Shown: positions 17,027 to 25,738 of the stretch, piece by piece
Numbering within the stretch: position 1 is the first letter of the stretch
Layout of the letters: every line of letters starts with the position of its first letter
NCBI GenBank assembly: GCA_035471785.1
Contig: DATIPQ010000131.1
Span: forward strand, 1-64,000
From: Acidobacteriota bacterium
GTDB lineage: Bacteria > Acidobacteriota > UBA6911 > RPQK01 > DATIPO01
Length of the DNA: 64,000 nt
Reading direction: 5' to 3'
Program-made: the position numbers and the translations under genes
The notes under the pieces: generated by a model
The model's input: the letters and a program-made list of their open reading frames with translations, nothing else
Database searches by the model: none
What the model was told of the DNA's origin: nothing

Positions 17027-19927
17027 TCATGGAGAATTGGGCTTGAGGACAAGCTCTTGCTCGCCGGAGTGCAGCGTGGTCCGGACGCGGCAGATCACGG
17101 GGCCCAACTCTTCCCTGATGCGGGCTCCGCCTTGCCTGCGGATCTGAAAAAGGCTGACCCGATATTCTCCGGGGACCCCGGCCTCGACGCGGAGATCCAA
17201 AGTACCGTCCGGCGCAGCTTGGTGATCGGTCCTGAAGAAGAAACCGCTGGGCAGAGGGTCGCCCGGCTGCCGCTGGCGGAGGGCTTCCACCCCATAGACC
17301 TGGCCGGCTTCCAGGTCGGACGCTTTGACTCGAATGACCGCCTTGGGCTCGAGTTGCAGACGAACCTCCAAGGTGCCGCCTTCGTCCAAGGTCAAGCGGC
17401 GTTCGCCCGCCAGGGAACCTTTTTGGGCGCTGAGGATGACCGTCCCGGGGGTCACCTCTTGGTAGTGAAATCGCCCTTGGGCGTCGGTGGCCGAGCGTTC
17501 CTGGTGATAGTCATGGGCTGCAAGGGTGATCGGCCAGTGGGCCAGCGGCTTCCCTTCGGCGATCAGCACTCCCTCGACAACTCCTGCTTGCCGCAGGCGC
17601 AGGTCGCCTACGTCGACTGGATCTTCCTTTGCATCGCTCAAATCCACGATCAAGGTGGAGGAGGAAGCCCAATCGGGATGCCGGGCCGTGATCCGGCAGT
17701 TCTGTTTGGGCAAGCCGTCGATGCGGAAGCGCCCCTGCAAGTCGCTGCTGGCAAAGCCGGTGACGCCGGGGAGCAACCGTGCGGTGGGAAGCTGGCGTCC
17801 GTGCGCCTGCGGCTTGGAGACCTCGTAGGCCACGGCCTCGGCTCCCTGCACGGGTTGTCCGCGGGCGTCCACGACGCGGCCCTTGACTTGGGCTTCCTGG
17901 GGAAGGACGATATCCAGGCCGCGGACCGATTCTCCGGGTGCCAGTTGGAACTCGCTGCTCCTCCCGGCCGCGTAGCCGGAGGTCCTGGCCAACAGATAGC
18001 CCTTGCCCGGCAGCAGTCGTAGAGTGAAGCGTCCCCGATCGTCGCTGACTCCGACTTCCCGGGTGGTAGTACTAACTCCTTGGCTAGGACGATCATAGGG
18101 CTGGGCCGCGAAGATGGGCACGCCTTCCTTGGTGATGGGGCGCCCCTGGGAATCGACCAGGCGTCCTTCGACCAGGGCCTGCCTTTTCAGCACCAGGTTC
18201 AAGTCCGACCTGCCCGCATCCACCCGGCGCAGGGTCTCGTGCTGATGTTCGGGGTGGCTTGCCGTGACATCGAAGGTGTCTCCGATCAGGCGGTCCTCGC
18301 TGAATCTGCCCTGCGAGTCGGTCTCGACCGCTATCTTCTTGCCCTGACCGTAAGGTGCGCGGATCTCCACGCTGGCTCCCGGCAGCGGTCGGCCCCTGTC
18401 GTCGGACACCCAGCCCGAGAGCGAGGTCCATTGATCGGCAACTACCAGTTCCAGGTCATCTTCAACTTGGCCGGGCCCCAGGGAGATTTCCAGCGCGACC
18501 GTACCCGCGGCGTTGCTTTCCAGCCGATACTGTCCCGGCGGCAGGCCCTGAAAGGCGAAGGCGCCGTCCTCATCGGAGCGCAGACCCACGGCTATGGCAT
18601 CGTCGCCCGAAGAATGCAGGGACTTGAGTCCAACCATGACATCGCCCAGCGGTTCTCCCGATCCGACCACGGTCCAGCCGGCAATCATGGACCGTCGCCA
18701 CAGCTTCACTTCCACCTCTGTCCTGCCCACGTCGGAGGGGATTTCAAACTCCTCCTGAGCCCGCGCGAACAGGTCTTTATGGAAGACCAACAGGTTGTAG
18801 GAGCGTCCCAGCCACAGTCCTTTCAGGAAGCAGCGCCCGGCGGCATCCGAGGAGTCCTGTCCGTAGCGGCCCAATCCTAAAGCCTGGGTCTCGAGGCTGC
18901 GGGGGCCGAGTCTCTCGGTGGTGGGGGTCACCGCGCAGGTGGCGCCGCGGATGGGTTGGCTGGAGTGATCGGTGACGCGCACCACAAGGGTTCCGCCTGC
19001 CTCAATGGAGAAGTCGACGTCAGACAAGTACTGACCGGCCTCCAAGCGCACTCGGCGGCTGTCGGCGGTGCCCACGGCGTAGGCGGTGGGCCCCGGAGCT
19101 GCCGAGAGAGCATAGACCCCCGGGGGCAGTCCCGAAAAACCGTAGCGTCCTCGGGCATCAGCCAAGGCCACCTTGAGGGGCTCGCCGGACACCACCCACT
19201 TGCCTCCGGCTTCGATGCGCCGGGCCGAGGAAGCCTCGAAGATTTCCACGGCGGCACCCTGGGCCGGTGATCCGCTGGACCTCTCGGTGACGCGTCCGCT
19301 GATGCGCCCCTCCGGTTGCAGTTGCAGGTCGAATCGAAGTTCGCGGGGCCAGGCCTGTTCATCAAATCCCATCTGCCGACGCCACTTGGCGAGCTCTTTG
19401 TCCAGGCTTCCCCAGTCGGGAGCGAAGCCGGGCCGCTGGGCCACCAGCACCCCCAGGGGGAACTCGGCGGGGAGTTGAAACTGATAAGAGCCGTCCGCGG
19501 CGGTCTGCAACGGCAAACGGCGGTCGAGTTGTTGACGCAGTTGCAGGGGGAGCTCCTGGCCGCCCTCTTGTGCCAGCAAATCCAGTGCTCGCGGGACCTG
19601 GTATTCGAACTGGGGCGACACCGGCACCAAAAGGAGAGAAAGCCCGCCCAAGAGCTCGCCCTCAGGCCCGCGTACGCTACCGAACACCCGCAGGCGTCCG
19701 GCGCTTGAGGCGCCTCGCCTGTAGCCGGAGCGGTCAGCCAGGCTTCCTCTCTGGGCGGAAGCTTGCCCGTCCTCGGAGCGCGAGGAGGGCTCTCCTCGGC
19801 CTTCCTCCGCAGCGCTCTCAGCAGCACCGGGCGGACGCAACAGCGGCCCGCCCCCTTGGTCGTAGAGCCACAGGAGGGCCGCGGCGAGAATCGCCAACAG
19901 GATGAGCAAAGTTCGACGACGCGGCAT
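17027..19927 (-). CDS. Membrane-anchored protein of tandem carboxypeptidase-regulatory-like repeats
   Basis: A 966-aa protein with an uncleaved-looking N-terminal hydrophobic helix (about residues 5-22) followed by a charged, Ser/Gly-rich linker. About eight beta-sandwich repeats of 80-110 aa follow. Each begins with a pattern like GRVVDARGQPVQGA and ends with a G-x-Y/F segment such as YGFSGLPPGVYAL or FAFQGLPPGQYRL. These are the CarboxypepD_reg/CNA-B-like folds found in cell-surface and periplasmic scaffolds. No peptidase domain or sortase motif is present. The gene stands alone, with 275 gene-free bases after it, and is divergent from the SAM-riboswitch operon. A structural or adhesion role is inference. 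Confidence 0.8.
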   Translation of the reverse strand: MPRRRTLLILLAILAAALLWLYDQGGGPLLRPPGAAESAAEEGRGEPSSRSEDGQASAQRGSLADRSGYRRGASSAGRLRVFGSVRGPEGELLGGLSLLLVPVSPQFEYQVPRALDLLAQEGGQELPLQLRQQLDRRLPLQTAADGSYQFQLPAEFPLGVLVAQRPGFAPDWGSLDKELAKWRRQMGFDEQAWPRELRFDLQLQPEGRISGRVTERSSGSPAQGAAVEIFEASSARRIEAGGKWVVSGEPLKVALADARGRYGFSGLPPGVYALSAAPGPTAYAVGTADSRRVRLEAGQYLSDVDFSIEAGGTLVVRVTDHSSQPIRGATCAVTPTTERLGPRSLETQALGLGRYGQDSSDAAGRCFLKGLWLGRSYNLLVFHKDLFARAQEEFEIPSDVGRTEVEVKLWRRSMIAGWTVVGSGEPLGDVMVGLKSLHSSGDDAIAVGLRSDEDGAFAFQGLPPGQYRLESNAAGTVALEISLGPGQVEDDLELVVADQWTSLSGWVSDDRGRPLPGASVEIRAPYGQGKKIAVETDSQGRFSEDRLIGDTFDVTASHPEHQHETLRRVDAGRSDLNLVLKRQALVEGRLVDSQGRPITKEGVPIFAAQPYDRPSQGVSTTTREVGVSDDRGRFTLRLLPGKGYLLARTSGYAAGRSSEFQLAPGESVRGLDIVLPQEAQVKGRVVDARGQPVQGAEAVAYEVSKPQAHGRQLPTARLLPGVTGFASSDLQGRFRIDGLPKQNCRITARHPDWASSSTLIVDLSDAKEDPVDVGDLRLRQAGVVEGVLIAEGKPLAHWPITLAAHDYHQERSATDAQGRFHYQEVTPGTVILSAQKGSLAGERRLTLDEGGTLEVRLQLEPKAVIRVKASDLEAGQVYGVEALRQRQPGDPLPSGFFFRTDHQAAPDGTLDLRVEAGVPGEYRVSLFQIRRQGGARIREELGPVICRVRTTLHSGEQELVLKPNSP

Positions 19928-20040
19928 GCCTTTCTTATCCTATCGAATTCAGCAGCGAGTTGCCCAATGACAGGCTCTATAACATTGGTTGGACACCACA
20001 GAGGAGATTTCGGTTCCCCGGTTGGCGCGGGTTTTTTCTA

Positions 20041-20070
20041 TTGACAGCCTTGGCGCCTTCAGGCTAATCT
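20041..20070 (+). promoter_or_regulatory. Probable sigma-70 promoter of the methionine operon
   Basis: TTGACA (20041-20046) is a perfect -35 box. TAATCT (20065-20070), 18 bases further on, has the TAnnnT form of a -10 box. It lies about 38 bases upstream of the SAM-I riboswitch and points toward hom. The spacing to the aptamer is right for a leader transcript. Confidence 0.55.
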
Positions 20071-20107
20071 CTTCAGCGCTGTCCATTTTTTTTGAATGCG
20101 ATAGCTC

Positions 20108-20205
20108 GTTTATCAAGAGTGGTCGAGGGAACAGGCCCTATGACACCACAGCAACCTGGTCGCCCGGACCAAGGTGCTAACTCCTGCCCTTTGGGGGAGA
20201 TGAAC
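20108..20205 (+). ncRNA. SAM-I (S-box) riboswitch
   Basis: The aptamer core is conserved: TATCAAGAGTGGTCGAGGGA, then ACAGGCCCTATGACACC, CAGCAACC, and AAGGTGCTAACTCCTGC. P1 is formed by GTTTATC (20108-20114) pairing with GATGAAC (20199-20205). The leader binds S-adenosylmethionine and controls the hom-ask-metB operon starting at 20414. A hairpin AACAGC-GGCTG-GCTGTT (20203-20219) shares bases with the 3' strand of P1 and would compete with it. A second hairpin CGAAGC-GCCG-GCTTCG follows at 20225-20240, but there is no clear T run. The expression mechanism is therefore uncertain. Confidence 0.95.
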
Positions 20206-20413
20206 AGCGGCTGGCTGTTTCGCCCGAAGCGCCGGCTTCGCATTTGTCCCCGCAGAGAATGATCGGCGTCAGAAGTGCGGCTCGGCTGCGCCGCTGGACA
20301 TCCGTGCACGAGGATGGCCGCGGCAACCGTCCGCCAGACTGCGTCGAACAGGACATGCACTTTGCGTCCCTTGTTGTGCGCTAATCTGCACGGAAAGGAC
20401 ACAAGAGACATCC

Positions 20414-21760
20414 ATGAGTACACTACAATTTCCTCTTCGAGAAACGGGTCCGCGTCCACTGCCGGGCCAGCGGGCCCGGACGCTCCGCATCGGACTGCTG
20501 GGAGCCGGGAAGGTGGGACAGGCCTTTCTCGAGCTGTGCCGCCGGGAAAGGGACTATTTCTTGTCCCGCGGACTGCAACTCGATCCGGTAGCGGCTTTAG
20601 TCCGCGATGCTTCCCTCCCCCGCCGCGGACTACCGCCTCGAGCGCTTCTCACCTCCGATCCGCTGCGCTTCCTGGCGGTTCGCTGCGACGTGGTGGTGGA
20701 AGCCCTGGGCGGCCTCGAGCCGGCGCGTTCGCTGGTGGCCTACTGCCTCAAGGCGGGGATCCCTGTGGTCACGGCCAACAAGTCGCTGCTGGCGGATCAC
20801 GGCAGCGAACTGGCCGGCTTGGCCCGTCAAGCGGCGACAGAACTGCGAGTGGAAGCCGCCGCTCTGGCCGGCGTTCCCTTCATCGCCACCCTGCAAGAGC
20901 GTCCTCTGGCGGGACGCTTCCGCCTCCTGCAAGGAATCCTCAATGGCACCTGCAACTTCCTCATCACCGAATTGCAACGGGGTGAAACACTGCCCCAGGC
21001 GCTGGCCGAGGCCCAGCGGCTTGGCTTGGCCGAGCCCGACCCCGCCAACGATATCGACGGCCAGGACGGTGCCGAAAAGCTGGCTTTGCTGTGTCAGCAC
21101 CTGGTGGGACGGCGCATCGAGGTGACGGGACTGGAAAAGCGCACCCTGCGCGATCTTTCGCCCCTCGACCTGGAGGCGGCCCGAGACCTGGGAGGCGTGC
21201 TGCGTCCGCTGGTTTGGGCGCGCCTGCTGGAGGACTCGGTGGAAGCCTTTACGGGACCTGCCTTCCTGCCCTCCAGTCACCTGCTGTCAGCCGTCGGAGG
21301 AGTCGACAACGGACTGCTGCTGGAACCGCATTGCGAGTCGGTCTCCACGCCGGACGGCAGCGGCAGGCTGTTTTACCGGGGAGCAGGCGCGGGTCCCAAA
21401 GTGACGGCTGCAACCCTGCTCGACGACCTGTGGCAGGCGGTCCACTCTTCTTCGGCGGGGAGGCTCGGTCATGCCTCAAGCCGCCAGCCCCGGGAGACGG
21501 TCCTGCGTCCTCCCCGTACGCCCTGGTTTGTGCGCATCGAACGCCAGGACTCCTGCGCCGATGCCGGACTGGACGATGTCCTGGCCCTGCTGGCCGACCA
21601 CGGCATCCATTGCCGAGGCAGTGTCGAGAAGGCCCAATACCTCTGGATATTGACCAGCACCGCCTCCAAACCTCACATTGAAGAAGCCTGTCAAGCCTTG
21701 GCTGAAGCGGCCTCGGCTGCTTGCCTGCCCCTGCGGGCCCTGGAGGTGACTCATGTCTGA
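20414..21760 (+). CDS. hom: Homoserine dehydrogenase
   Basis: A 448-aa NAD(P)-dependent enzyme that reduces aspartate-4-semialdehyde to homoserine. The N-terminal Rossmann motif is GLLGAGKVGQA. VTANKSLLA near residues 118-126 and LNGTCNFLITEL with the following NDIDGQDGAEKLALL are signatures of the catalytic domain. The last ~80 residues may be a small ACT-like regulatory domain. The ATG at 20414 lies 209 bases after the riboswitch, with a rather distant GGAAAGGA. The gene is first in a SAM-controlled operon and its end overlaps the aspartate kinase start by eight bases, so it probably serves methionine synthesis. Confidence 0.93.
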   Translation: MSTLQFPLRETGPRPLPGQRARTLRIGLLGAGKVGQAFLELCRRERDYFLSRGLQLDPVAALVRDASLPRRGLPPRALLTSDPLRFLAVRCDVVVEALGGLEPARSLVAYCLKAGIPVVTANKSLLADHGSELAGLARQAATELRVEAAALAGVPFIATLQERPLAGRFRLLQGILNGTCNFLITELQRGETLPQALAEAQRLGLAEPDPANDIDGQDGAEKLALLCQHLVGRRIEVTGLEKRTLRDLSPLDLEAARDLGGVLRPLVWARLLEDSVEAFTGPAFLPSSHLLSAVGGVDNGLLLEPHCESVSTPDGSGRLFYRGAGAGPKVTAATLLDDLWQAVHSSSAGRLGHASSRQPRETVLRPPRTPWFVRIERQDSCADAGLDDVLALLADHGIHCRGSVEKAQYLWILTSTASKPHIEEACQALAEAASAACLPLRALEVTHV

Positions 21761-22532
21761 AGGCCTTTCCCTCAGCGTCCTCAAGCTGGGTGGATCGGTG
21801 TTGCGCGGGCACGATGATTATCAGGCCGCTGCCGACCATCTGGCTGCCCGCCGCAAGAACGATCCTCAACGAAGGCTTCTGGTCGTGGTTTCGGCTCAGC
21901 AGGGGCACACCGACCGCCTGTTGCGCCAAGCCAGCCGCCTTCAGTCCGCACCCGACGCCGACGCTCTCGATCTTCTTTGGGCGACAGGAGAACTGCGTTC
22001 GGTCGCGCTCCTGACCCTGGCTTTGAGGGCGCGTCGCCAGGATGTATGCGGACTCAACGTGCACCAATGCGGCTTGCAGGTGGAGTGCGCGGCCGATCCC
22101 GGACGCCCGGCCGGAGGTCCCCAGCAAGCCCCATCGCCCCAGGTGACCCTGCGCCGCCTCTCCCTGCTGCGCTGGCTGCGGCGGCACCCGCTGGTCATCG
22201 TCCCAGGCTTTCTGGCGGTCGCTCCCGGACAGGGGCTGCGGACTCTAGGACGCGGCGGCTCAGACTGGAGCGCCTTGCTTCTGGCGGCCGCCTTGAAAGC
22301 CGACGCCTGCGAACTGGTCAAGGATGTGCCCGGCTATTTCGACCGCGATCCCAAGCGCTTCCCCGAGGCCCTTCCATTAGCCCGGCTGACCTTCGACAAG
22401 GCTCTGCAGATGGCCGACGAGGGATGCGATCTGGTTCAGCGGCAAGCGCTGGAAAGCGCCCGTCGCTTCGGGCTCGATCTGCTGGTGCGCAGCCTCCACC
22501 ACGAGGCCGCCTCAACTCTGATCAGAAACTGA
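21753..22532 (+). CDS. Aspartate kinase-like amino acid kinase without ACT domains
   Basis: A 259-aa protein of the amino acid kinase fold, which phosphorylates aspartate in the first step toward homoserine. LSVLKLGGSVL near residues 7-17 stands for the usual KFGGTS. VVVSAQQGHTD replaces VVSAMGGVTD. LGRGGSDWSALLLAAAL and VKDVPGYFDRDPK match the aspartate-binding and nucleotide-binding motifs of aspartokinases. It is much shorter than typical aspartokinase (about 400 aa or more) because the C-terminal ACT pair is absent, so it should lack allosteric lysine or threonine control. It overlaps hom and is under the same SAM riboswitch. The motif changes leave some doubt about substrate. Confidence 0.8.
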   Translation: MSEGLSLSVLKLGGSVLRGHDDYQAAADHLAARRKNDPQRRLLVVVSAQQGHTDRLLRQASRLQSAPDADALDLLWATGELRSVALLTLALRARRQDVCGLNVHQCGLQVECAADPGRPAGGPQQAPSPQVTLRRLSLLRWLRRHPLVIVPGFLAVAPGQGLRTLGRGGSDWSALLLAAALKADACELVKDVPGYFDRDPKRFPEALPLARLTFDKALQMADEGCDLVQRQALESARRFGLDLLVRSLHHEAASTLIRN

Positions 22533-22576
22533 CCGGATAAATCCCTTACCTGGATCGAAGAAAGGATATTTTTCTC

Positions 22577-23767
22577 ATGCATTTCGCCACTAAGACCATC
22601 CACGCCCATCAACCCTCCGACCCCTCGACGGGAGCGCTGGCGGCACCCATATTCCAGACCTCCACCTATGAGCAGCGGGCTCCGGCGGTCAACAAGGGAT
22701 TCGACTACACCCGAACCAACAACCCCACCCGTCAAAGGCTGGAGCAAGTCCTGGCCGAGCTGGAAGGAAGCGAACATTGCGCCCTCTTCAGCTCCGGCCT
22801 CTGTGCCGAGAACGCCGTCTTTCAAGGAACACTGAGGCCGGGCGACAAAATCGTCGTGCCGCCGGACGTTTACGGTGGAACCCATCGGCTCTTGCATCAG
22901 GTTTATGAGCCCTTTCAGATCGACACCCGGACCGCCGACTATAGCGACCTTGCGTCCCTTGAGGAGGCCTTGCTGGAAGGTGTCCGGCTGGTGTGGGTGG
23001 AAACTCCCACCAATCCCCGCCTGCTCATCTACGACATCCAGGCCATCGCCTCGCTGGCCCACCGCCACGGGGCCCTGGTGGGTGTCGACAACACCTTTGC
23101 CACGCCCCTCTTTCAGCGCCCTTTCGAGCTGGGAGCCGACATCGTGGTTCATAGCGTCACCAAGTACCTCTCGGGGCATTCCGACTTGATTCAGGGAGCG
23201 GTCTTGGCCAAGGACGCCGAAGTTTTCGAACCCATACGTTTTCTCCAGAACGCAACCGGGGGCACGCCCTCTCCTTTTGACTGCTGGCTCACCTTGCGCG
23301 GGCTCAAGACCCTGGAATTACGTGTCCAGCGGCACGCTGAGACCGCCCAGGCCATCGCTGAGTCGCTGAGGGATCATCCCGCCGTCGAACGGGTTTATTT
23401 TCCGGGCCTCCCCGATCATCCCGGACACGAGATCGCCCGCCGTCAGATGAGCGGATTCGGCGGCATGGTCAGCCTGGAATTGCGCGCCGGTCCCGAGCGG
23501 GTCGTCGATTTCGTCTCCAACCGCCGATTCTTCGCGCTGGGGGAAAGCCTGGGCGGCGTCAAGGCTTTAATCTGCCATCCAGCGACCATGACTCACGCCT
23601 CCATTCCAGCTCAAGACCGGGCCGCCCTGGGTCTCAAAGACAACTTGGTGCGCCTCAGTCCGGGCTGCGAGAACAGTCAAGACCTGGTTGAGGACCTGCT
23701 GGCGGGATTGGCCGACCTGGAATCGTCCGACGGTCAACCCGACAGGCTGAAGACGGCAGCCTTGTAA
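22577..23767 (+). CDS. metB: Cystathionine gamma-synthase-like PLP enzyme
   Basis: A 396-aa enzyme of the Cys/Met metabolism PLP family. The PLP lysine lies in VHSVTKYLSGHSD, the cofactor-contacting aspartate in VGVDNTFATPLFQ, and the phosphate-binding FSSGLCAEN segment corresponds to SSGMAA of relatives. The C-terminal SLGGVKALICHPATMTH is typical of cystathionine gamma-synthases and gamma-lyases. Third gene of the SAM-riboswitch operon, 44 bases after the kinase, with an AAAGGA upstream. The context favours a biosynthetic (MetB or MetZ-like) role over degradation, but sequence alone does not separate these or identify the homoserine ester used. Confidence 0.9.
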   Translation: MHFATKTIHAHQPSDPSTGALAAPIFQTSTYEQRAPAVNKGFDYTRTNNPTRQRLEQVLAELEGSEHCALFSSGLCAENAVFQGTLRPGDKIVVPPDVYGGTHRLLHQVYEPFQIDTRTADYSDLASLEEALLEGVRLVWVETPTNPRLLIYDIQAIASLAHRHGALVGVDNTFATPLFQRPFELGADIVVHSVTKYLSGHSDLIQGAVLAKDAEVFEPIRFLQNATGGTPSPFDCWLTLRGLKTLELRVQRHAETAQAIAESLRDHPAVERVYFPGLPDHPGHEIARRQMSGFGGMVSLELRAGPERVVDFVSNRRFFALGESLGGVKALICHPATMTHASIPAQDRAALGLKDNLVRLSPGCENSQDLVEDLLAGLADLESSDGQPDRLKTAAL

Positions 23768-23807
23768 AGACCGGGCGAACGCCCCGCGCCCGTGCTACTC
23801 TTGGTCT

Positions 23808-24206
23808 ATGTGGGTCAGGATAGTGCTGGGCGCGGGGGCCTTGATCAATATTCTCCTGGGCGCCACGGCCTTGGTGGCGCCCCGCAGCGTGGCCGAGTTG
23901 GCCCACCTGCAGGCTCTCAACCAGGCCGGAGTGGGCGAAATCAGGGCTTTTTACGGAGCCTTTGTGCTGGCCATAGGAGCCGTCATCCTGCATGCATTGC
24001 GCCGTCCCCAGCCGGGACGCGAGTGGCTGCGCTGCCTGGGGATCCTCTTCTTAGGCCTCTGCTGCGGACGCCTCGTCAGCGCCCTGTTGGACGGGCTTGA
24101 AACCTATACCTTGGCGGTGCTCACGGTGGAACTCCTCTTCGCCGGATTGCTGCTCTACGGCGCCGAAGCCCTGCGTCCCTCCGACGCGCCCCCAACCCAG
24201 CCCTGA
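23808..24206 (+). CDS. DUF4345-like small membrane protein
   Basis: A 132-aa protein with four hydrophobic segments (about residues 4-24, 45-62, 73-92 and 98-118). After the first helix it has a conserved-looking GEIRAFYGAFVLAIG motif, as in DUF4345 proteins. No function is known. It begins 40 bases after metB on the same strand and may be read through from that operon. Its end is convergent with scpB, 37 bases away. Confidence 0.75.
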   Translation: MWVRIVLGAGALINILLGATALVAPRSVAELAHLQALNQAGVGEIRAFYGAFVLAIGAVILHALRRPQPGREWLRCLGILFLGLCCGRLVSALLDGLETYTLAVLTVELLFAGLLLYGAEALRPSDAPPTQP

Positions 24207-24243
24207 GGCGTTGAGGCCTCCCTCGACGACGCGGTTGGCGGTG

Positions 24244-24810
24244 TCACTCTTCTTCCTTCTCGACCGGCTCCAGAGCATCGTCGTCCTGGGCCAGGATTTC
24301 TTCCAGTTCCTTGAGGGTGGGCAGTTCGGAGAGGTCGTTGAGCCCGAAGTGGATCAGGAATTCCCGGGTGGTGGCGTAAAGCATGGGACGCCCGGCGGTT
24401 TTCTTGCGTCCCCGCGTCTCGATGAGCTTCTTTTCCAGCAAGGTCTTGATGGTGGAACTGCCCTTGACGCCGCGGATGTCGCAGATCTCGGGAATGGTGA
24501 TGGGCTGTTTGTAAGCGATCACGGCCAGGGTTTCCAGGGCCGCCATGGTCAGCTTGGAGGAGGGCTTGTTCTTGAGGTAGACGCGGATCGTTTCGTGGTG
24601 TTCGGGCAGGGTGGTGATGCGGAAGCCTCCGGCCACCCGGCGCAACTCCACCGCATTCTGCATGGAGTTGAACTCTTCACGCACCTCCTCCACCGCTTCC
24701 CGGATTTCGGAGGACTCAATCTCGGGAAAGACCTCCTGCAGTTCGGCGATGGTGACGGGAGCGCGGGAGGCGAAGAGGATCGAGAGAATCTGGTTGTGAA
24801 TCTCTAACAT
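24244..24810 (-). CDS. scpB: Segregation and condensation protein B
   Basis: A 188-aa protein of two winged-helix domains. It starts with EIHNQILSILFASRAPVTIAEL, has VELRRVAGGFRITT in the middle and ETLAVIAYKQPITIPEICDIRGV in the second domain. The last motif is the most conserved part of ScpB. With ScpA it forms the kleisin complex that bridges the SMC ATPase in chromosome segregation. Its ATG lies inside the last codons of scpA (seven-base overlap). The C-terminus is acidic, as is common. No smc gene is in the window. Confidence 0.95.
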   Translation of the reverse strand: MLEIHNQILSILFASRAPVTIAELQEVFPEIESSEIREAVEEVREEFNSMQNAVELRRVAGGFRITTLPEHHETIRVYLKNKPSSKLTMAALETLAVIAYKQPITIPEICDIRGVKGSSTIKTLLEKKLIETRGRKKTAGRPMLYATTREFLIHFGLNDLSELPTLKELEEILAQDDDALEPVEKEEE

Positions 24811-25667
24811 GCCTTGATCCGGATGTCCTCGAAGACGCCCTTCTGGTAGAGGCGGACTTCTTCCATGCGCACCAGCTCGAGCAGGGCGAAGAAGGTCAGC
24901 ACGATGTGGAACTTGCTGATTTGGGACTGGAAGAACATGGAGAAAAAGATCTCACGCTTGAGGGAGAGCAGGCGCCGAAGTTCCGTCATCTTCTCCTCGA
25001 TGGTGGCCGGTTCATGCTCGACCTCGATGACCACCTGTTCCTTGTAGCGTTCCACGATCTGGTGGAAGGCCTTGACCAGGTCGAAGACGTTGACGTCGAC
25101 GATCTCTTTCTCGTCTTCGGCGAACTCTTCCCAGCCCCGCCCATGGACGCCCAGCTCCACCGTCTCCCGCTCGTAAAGCAGGTCGGCTGCGTTTTTGAAC
25201 TTCTCGTATTCCAGCAACTGGTCGACCAGTTCCGCCCGCGGATCGATGAATTCTTCGTCCTCGGCCTGGGAGGGGTCGGGCGGCAGCAGCATGCGCGACT
25301 TGATGAGGATGAGCTGGGCGGCCATTACCAGGAATTCTCCGGCAATATTGATGTTGAGGTCTTTCATGACATCCAGAAAAGCCAGGTACTGATCGGTCAC
25401 CTGGGCGATGGGGATGTCGTAAATGTCCAATTCCTGGGTGCGGATCAGATGCAGGAGCAGATCCAGCGGCCCCTCGAAGATTTCCAGGCGGATGTTGAGC
25501 GCCTGCACCTCGGGCCGCCCCGGTGGCACCGGTCTGGGAAAACTGCCGTCCTCCCCCGGATTCAGATCGCTTTGCCGCCTGGAGACACCCTCCGCCGGCC
25601 CTCCTGCCTCAGGCTCCTCCTGCAGGGGCAATCCTTGTTGGTCTTGCATCGTTTCCACAGCCTTCAA
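24804..25667 (-). CDS. scpA: Segregation and condensation protein A (kleisin)
   Basis: A 287-aa kleisin that bridges SMC heads with ScpB. The family core begins near residue 60 with LEIFEGPLDLLLHLI and continues through ELDIYDIPIAQVTDQYL and EFLVMAAQLILIKSRMLLP. The C-terminal winged helix ends near 285. A TTG at 25667 is chosen as the start because GGAGGAG lies five bases before it; the next ATG (25649) has no such site. The first ~55 residues are Pro/Gly/Glu-rich and poorly conserved. It is divergent from the cytochrome/heme operon, with 71 bases between starts. Confidence 0.95.
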   Translation of the reverse strand: MKAVETMQDQQGLPLQEEPEAGGPAEGVSRRQSDLNPGEDGSFPRPVPPGRPEVQALNIRLEIFEGPLDLLLHLIRTQELDIYDIPIAQVTDQYLAFLDVMKDLNINIAGEFLVMAAQLILIKSRMLLPPDPSQAEDEEFIDPRAELVDQLLEYEKFKNAADLLYERETVELGVHGRGWEEFAEDEKEIVDVNVFDLVKAFHQIVERYKEQVVIEVEHEPATIEEKMTELRRLLSLKREIFFSMFFQSQISKFHIVLTFFALLELVRMEEVRLYQKGVFEDIRIKAC

Positions 25668-25738
25668 CTATACTCCTCCGCTCTGACCTGCGCCGCGCTC
25701 ATGCGGGCCGCTCCCTTGCCGGGAGTCGAGGCTATATA

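Noticed and set aside
20225-20240. Riboswitch-controlled intrinsic terminator
   Set aside because: The hairpin CGAAGC-GCCG-GCTTCG is real but is followed by CATTTGTCCCC, not a T run. It is described only as a possible part of the expression platform.
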